NCBI RefSeq assembly: GCF_019689535.1
Contig: NZ_JADGHH010000003.1
Coordinates: 1-44,663, forward strand
DNA from: Pigmentiphaga sp.
GTDB taxonomy: Bacteria; Pseudomonadota; Gammaproteobacteria; Burkholderiales; Burkholderiaceae_B
Direction of reading: 5' to 3'
Length of the DNA stretch: 44,663 nt
In this document: one piece after another, positions 41,813 to 44,663 of the stretch
Layout of the letters: every line of letters begins with the position of its first letter
How positions within the stretch are numbered: position 1 is the first letter of the stretch
The notes under the pieces: generated by a model
What the model saw: only the letters and a program-made list of their open reading frames with translations
The model's database searches: none
What the model was told of the DNA's origin: nothing
Program-made: the position numbers and the translations under genes

Positions 41813-41915
41813 CCATGCATAAGGCGGAACCGGCACCGCCCCGGATGGCAGCCGCAAGATTAACCCAGTTCTGGGGCAATTGGGCACCAACCTGCCAAAA
41901 TGGGCGACGAAAAGC

Positions 41916-42638
41916 TCATGCGGCGCGGGATTCGGGGCCCCGCGCGCGCGCACGGCTGCCGACGACCATGCGTCCACCGCCCAGGATGGCAGCCAGGGCC
42001 ACGGGATAAAGCAACCATTGCACCCAGGCATGCGCCTCGAACCAAGGCTTGACCAGAGGCTCGCCCATGACCATCTTGACCGCAGTCACCACCAGCACGC
42101 CCGCGCCGATGTAAATGATCACCGGGTAGCGCTCCATCAAACGAAGTATCAGGCGGCTGCCCCAGACCATGATGGGAACGCTGATGAGCAGGCCCAGCAC
42201 GACCAGCAGGAAGCTGCCATGCGCGGCGCCCGCCACGGCCAACACATTGTCCACGCCCATGACCGCATCCGCGATGACGATGGTCTTGATGGCGGCTATG
42301 AAGCTGGTATTGGCAGATGCATCGCCGTGATCGTCGTCCTCGGCGGTCAACAGGCGGTACGCGATCCACAGCAGCGCAAGCCCGCCCACCAGCATGAGCC
42401 CAGGAATTTTCAGCAGCCACACGACCGCCAGCGTCATGAGCGTGCGGACCACGATGGCCCCCACCGTGCCCCAGACGATGGCTTTTTTCTGCAGCGACGG
42501 CGGCAAGTTACGCGCCGCCAGCGCGATGACGATGGCGTTGTCGCCGGCCAGCACGATGTCGATCACGACGATCGAGGCCAAGGCGAAGAGGAACTGAGTG
42601 GTAAAGATATCTGCGGCAAGAGCCGAAAGCCATTCCAC
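41916..42638 (-). CDS. TerC family integral membrane protein (candidate Mn2+ exporter)
   Basis: FALASIVVIDIVLAGDNAIVIALAARNLPPSLQKKAIVWGT, IVIADAVMGVDNVLAVAGAAHGS; GTG start inferred at VEWLSALAADIF with GGAGA upstream. Confidence 0.92.
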   Translation of the reverse strand: MEWLSALAADIFTTQFLFALASIVVIDIVLAGDNAIVIALAARNLPPSLQKKAIVWGTVGAIVVRTLMTLAVVWLLKIPGLMLVGGLALLWIAYRLLTAEDDDHGDASANTSFIAAIKTIVIADAVMGVDNVLAVAGAAHGSFLLVVLGLLISVPIMVWGSRLILRLMERYPVIIYIGAGVLVVTAVKMVMGEPLVKPWFEAHAWVQWLLYPVALAAILGGGRMVVGSRARARGPESRAA

Positions 42639-42725
42639 GATGGAAGTCTCCAGAGAAGTTCGGGCACCTCTGCTGGCATAGGAATGACGGGGAACGGGAG
42701 CACCCATGCAGCACCTGATGCCAGG

Positions 42726-42846
42726 CTGCAAAGGTCTTGTTCGATCACCGGGCGGTGATCCGCACGACCGGAGGAAGGCGAGCTTCCACGTATTGACGAT
42801 CGGGCGAAAGGGCCACGGACGACCCTCGAACTACTCCCCTTTGGAG
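42726..42846 (-). ncRNA. yybP-ykoY (manganese) riboswitch in the terC leader
   Basis: Minus strand: CCAAAGGGGAGTAGTTCGAGGG...GTCAATACGTGG...GATCACCGCCCGGTGATCGAACAAGACCTTTGCAG; signature AAAGGGGAGTAG and GACCTTTG, with CAAAGG/CCTTTG closing helix. Confidence 0.88.
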
Positions 42847-43036
42847 GAACGTACGACGCGTACGTTAGGCGCGATTGTGACCGCTGGCGCCACCTGCGTC
42901 AACCTTGGGAGATACCCGAGGATCCCCTGCGCATGCCTTGGCGGACCTGCATTCTGGCCGAGCGGCTGCGGCGTGCGTCTTCGTATAAGCTTGGCAGGTC
43001 GGCCGCACCTGGCCGGAATTTCCGTTGGAGCCCGCC

Positions 43037-44014
43037 ATGTCCGTCGCCTTCCATGCCGTCGAGGCCGCCGCCGCGCTGCTGGCAGGCCATGCCCACCAAA
43101 CCCCGGTGCTGACCTCGCAAACCGTCGATGCGCAAACCGGCGCGTCCGTGTTCTTCAAGTGCGAAAACTTTCAGCGCATGGGCGCTTTCAAGTTCCGCGG
43201 CGCGTATCACGCGCTTGCCCGCCTTCCAGACGAGGCTCGCCAGCGTGGAGTCGTCGCCTACTCCTCCGGCAATCACGCCCAGGCGGTCGCGTTGGCCGGT
43301 CGCATGCTCGGCATCGCTGCCACCATCGTGATGCCGGACGATGCCCCGCGAGTGAAGCTCGAGGCAACCCGCGCCTATGGCGCACGCATCGTCACCTATG
43401 ACCGCAATACGCAAGAACGGGAGGCCCTCGCCGCCGAACTGGCCGCCCGCGAGAGATTGACCACGATTCCTCCGTTCGACCATCCGGACGTCATCGCCGG
43501 CCAGGGTACCGCGGCGCTGGAGCTGCTGCGGGCAACCGGCCCGCTGGACTACCTGCTGGTACCATGCGGCGGAGGTGGACTGCTATCGGGTTCGGCCATC
43601 GCCGCAAGCGGCTACACGCCGGGAATCAAGGTCATAGGCGTGGAGCCGGCCGCTGGCGACGACGTCACCCGCTCGTTCCGCAGCGGCACCCTGCAGAGCG
43701 TGGAGAATCCGCAAACCATCGCCGACGGCGCACGCACGACATCGGCAGGCAAGTACACGTTCCCACTGATCCAGGCTTATGTGCACGACATGCTGACCGT
43801 CACCGACGAAGAGCTGTTGCGCAGCATGTTCTTCCTAATGGAGCGCATGAAGTTCGTGCCCGAACCTACCGGCGTGCTGGGCGCGGCAGCGCTGTTATCA
43901 GGCAAGCTTGACGTCCGGGGCAAGCGCGTCGGGGTCATCATCTCGGGCGGCAACGTAGATTTGTTCGCACTTGCACCCTATTTGGCCCGCGGCCGCGAGA
44001 CTTACGCCGCATGA
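43037..44014 (+). CDS. PLP-dependent threonine/serine dehydratase (threonine or threo-3-hydroxyaspartate ammonia-lyase type)
   Basis: FFKCENFQRMGAFKFRGAYHAL (PLP Lys), YSSGNHAQAVALAGRMLG, LLVPCGGGGLLSG, ISGGNVDL. Confidence 0.92.
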   Translation: MSVAFHAVEAAAALLAGHAHQTPVLTSQTVDAQTGASVFFKCENFQRMGAFKFRGAYHALARLPDEARQRGVVAYSSGNHAQAVALAGRMLGIAATIVMPDDAPRVKLEATRAYGARIVTYDRNTQEREALAAELAARERLTTIPPFDHPDVIAGQGTAALELLRATGPLDYLLVPCGGGGLLSGSAIAASGYTPGIKVIGVEPAAGDDVTRSFRSGTLQSVENPQTIADGARTTSAGKYTFPLIQAYVHDMLTVTDEELLRSMFFLMERMKFVPEPTGVLGAAALLSGKLDVRGKRVGVIISGGNVDLFALAPYLARGRETYAA

Positions 44015-44403
44015 ACGCCGCGCTCGGTGCCTGCAGGCCCTGCTACGCCGGCTGATGCAGCGCATGCCACCTCCGCCCCCGTACCCTGGCACAGGGGCCA
44101 TGCTGCCTGCACCGGGCGGAAAGTCACGATCGTCATCAACAGCACGGCGATGGCCAGGTCGCGGCGCGGGGTCTCGTAACGCTCCGAACGCAGGCGCTTG
44201 ACGCCCCACAGGACCAGCACGATGGCGCCCCCCATCAGCAGCGCGGCCAGAAATGCACCGGCATACTGCGTCAGCACCGGTACGCGTGCGCTGAACGGCC
44301 CCTCGGGCAACGGCCCGCGCAAGGCACTGGACACGAGAAACATCAGGCCCAGCGCGCCCGCCAACGCTTCCCAAGACAAATCTCGATCGACAAAAAACTT
44401 CAC
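44002..44403 (-). CDS. Hypothetical small membrane protein
   Basis: VKFFVDRDLSWEALAGALGLMFLVSSALRG...AGAFLAALLMGGAIVLVLWGVKRLRSERYETPRRDLAIAVLLMTIV; plausible TM segments; start uncertain (ORF open to 44574). Confidence 0.5.
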   Translation of the reverse strand: MKFFVDRDLSWEALAGALGLMFLVSSALRGPLPEGPFSARVPVLTQYAGAFLAALLMGGAIVLVLWGVKRLRSERYETPRRDLAIAVLLMTIVTFRPVQAAWPLCQGTGAEVACAASAGVAGPAGTERGVHAA

Positions 44404-44570
44404 GGCGAACCCGCGGCAAAGAGATACCGACAGTGTAATGGACGGCCGAAGCGACCAAACCATGTGCCGCTCGCTTTCCCTGCCCGGATCGGCGACGACG
44501 CACACGCCATCCCCGACAGGACGCCCCGGAAAGCGGCAGGCAGAGGATGGCCAAGCGCAAAAAAAAAGGT

Positions 44571-44663
44571 TCATCGAGCATTACCGGGGAAGGCGGCACG
44601 GATTTTCAGGAAGAAGTATTCCTGGTCGCGGTAGCCATACGCGCGGCGCTTGATGACCTTGAT
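44571..44663 (-). mobile_element. C-terminus of an ISL3-family transposase (truncated by window edge)
   Basis: Minus-strand reading IKVIKRRAYGYRDQEYFFLKIRAAFPGNAR*, the characteristic ISL3 transposase tail; too short to appear in the ORF track. Confidence 0.82.

Noticed and set aside
40022-42031. Full-length 669-aa version of the sulfatase-like ORF
   Set aside because: First ~94 residues overlap the terC 3' end in another frame and look non-coding; start set at 41749

Overview
High-GC chromosomal window, gene-dense. It looks beta-proteobacterial (Alcaligenaceae/Burkholderiales-like), judged from protein flavour only. Main content, left to right: (1) housekeeping genes: cardiolipin synthase, CPA1 Na+/H+ antiporter, gshA, a gamma-glutamyltransferase/HpxW-like Ntn hydrolase, a small secreted protein and an NCS2 uracil-type permease. 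(2) A ~19 kb minus-strand operon of eight alpha-glucan/trehalose genes in the order glgA-glgE-treS/mak-glgB-glgX-treZ-malQ-treY, almost all joined by stop/start overlaps. (3) An ankyrin protein and several MFS transporters. (4) A minus-strand redox module of PepSY membrane protein, DUF2271 protein, DUF4198 protein, ApbE flavin transferase and a membrane-anchored CPR/CysJ-like diflavin reductase. It is preceded by a Fur-box-like sequence, and the DUF2271 protein carries an ApbE flavinylation motif (DGVSGAT). A dodecin gene lies just upstream. (5) rdgC, further MFS genes and a divergent sulfatase/PEA-transferase-fold membrane protein. (6) A TerC-family gene preceded by what reads as a yybP-ykoY manganese riboswitch. 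(7) A threonine/serine dehydratase and, at the right edge, the C-terminus of an ISL3-family transposase. The best candidates for follow-up are the Fur-associated flavinylation/electron-transfer module, the Mn riboswitch-TerC unit, and the single-operon merger of the GlgE and TreYZ pathways. All calls are from reading the sequence; no database search was run.
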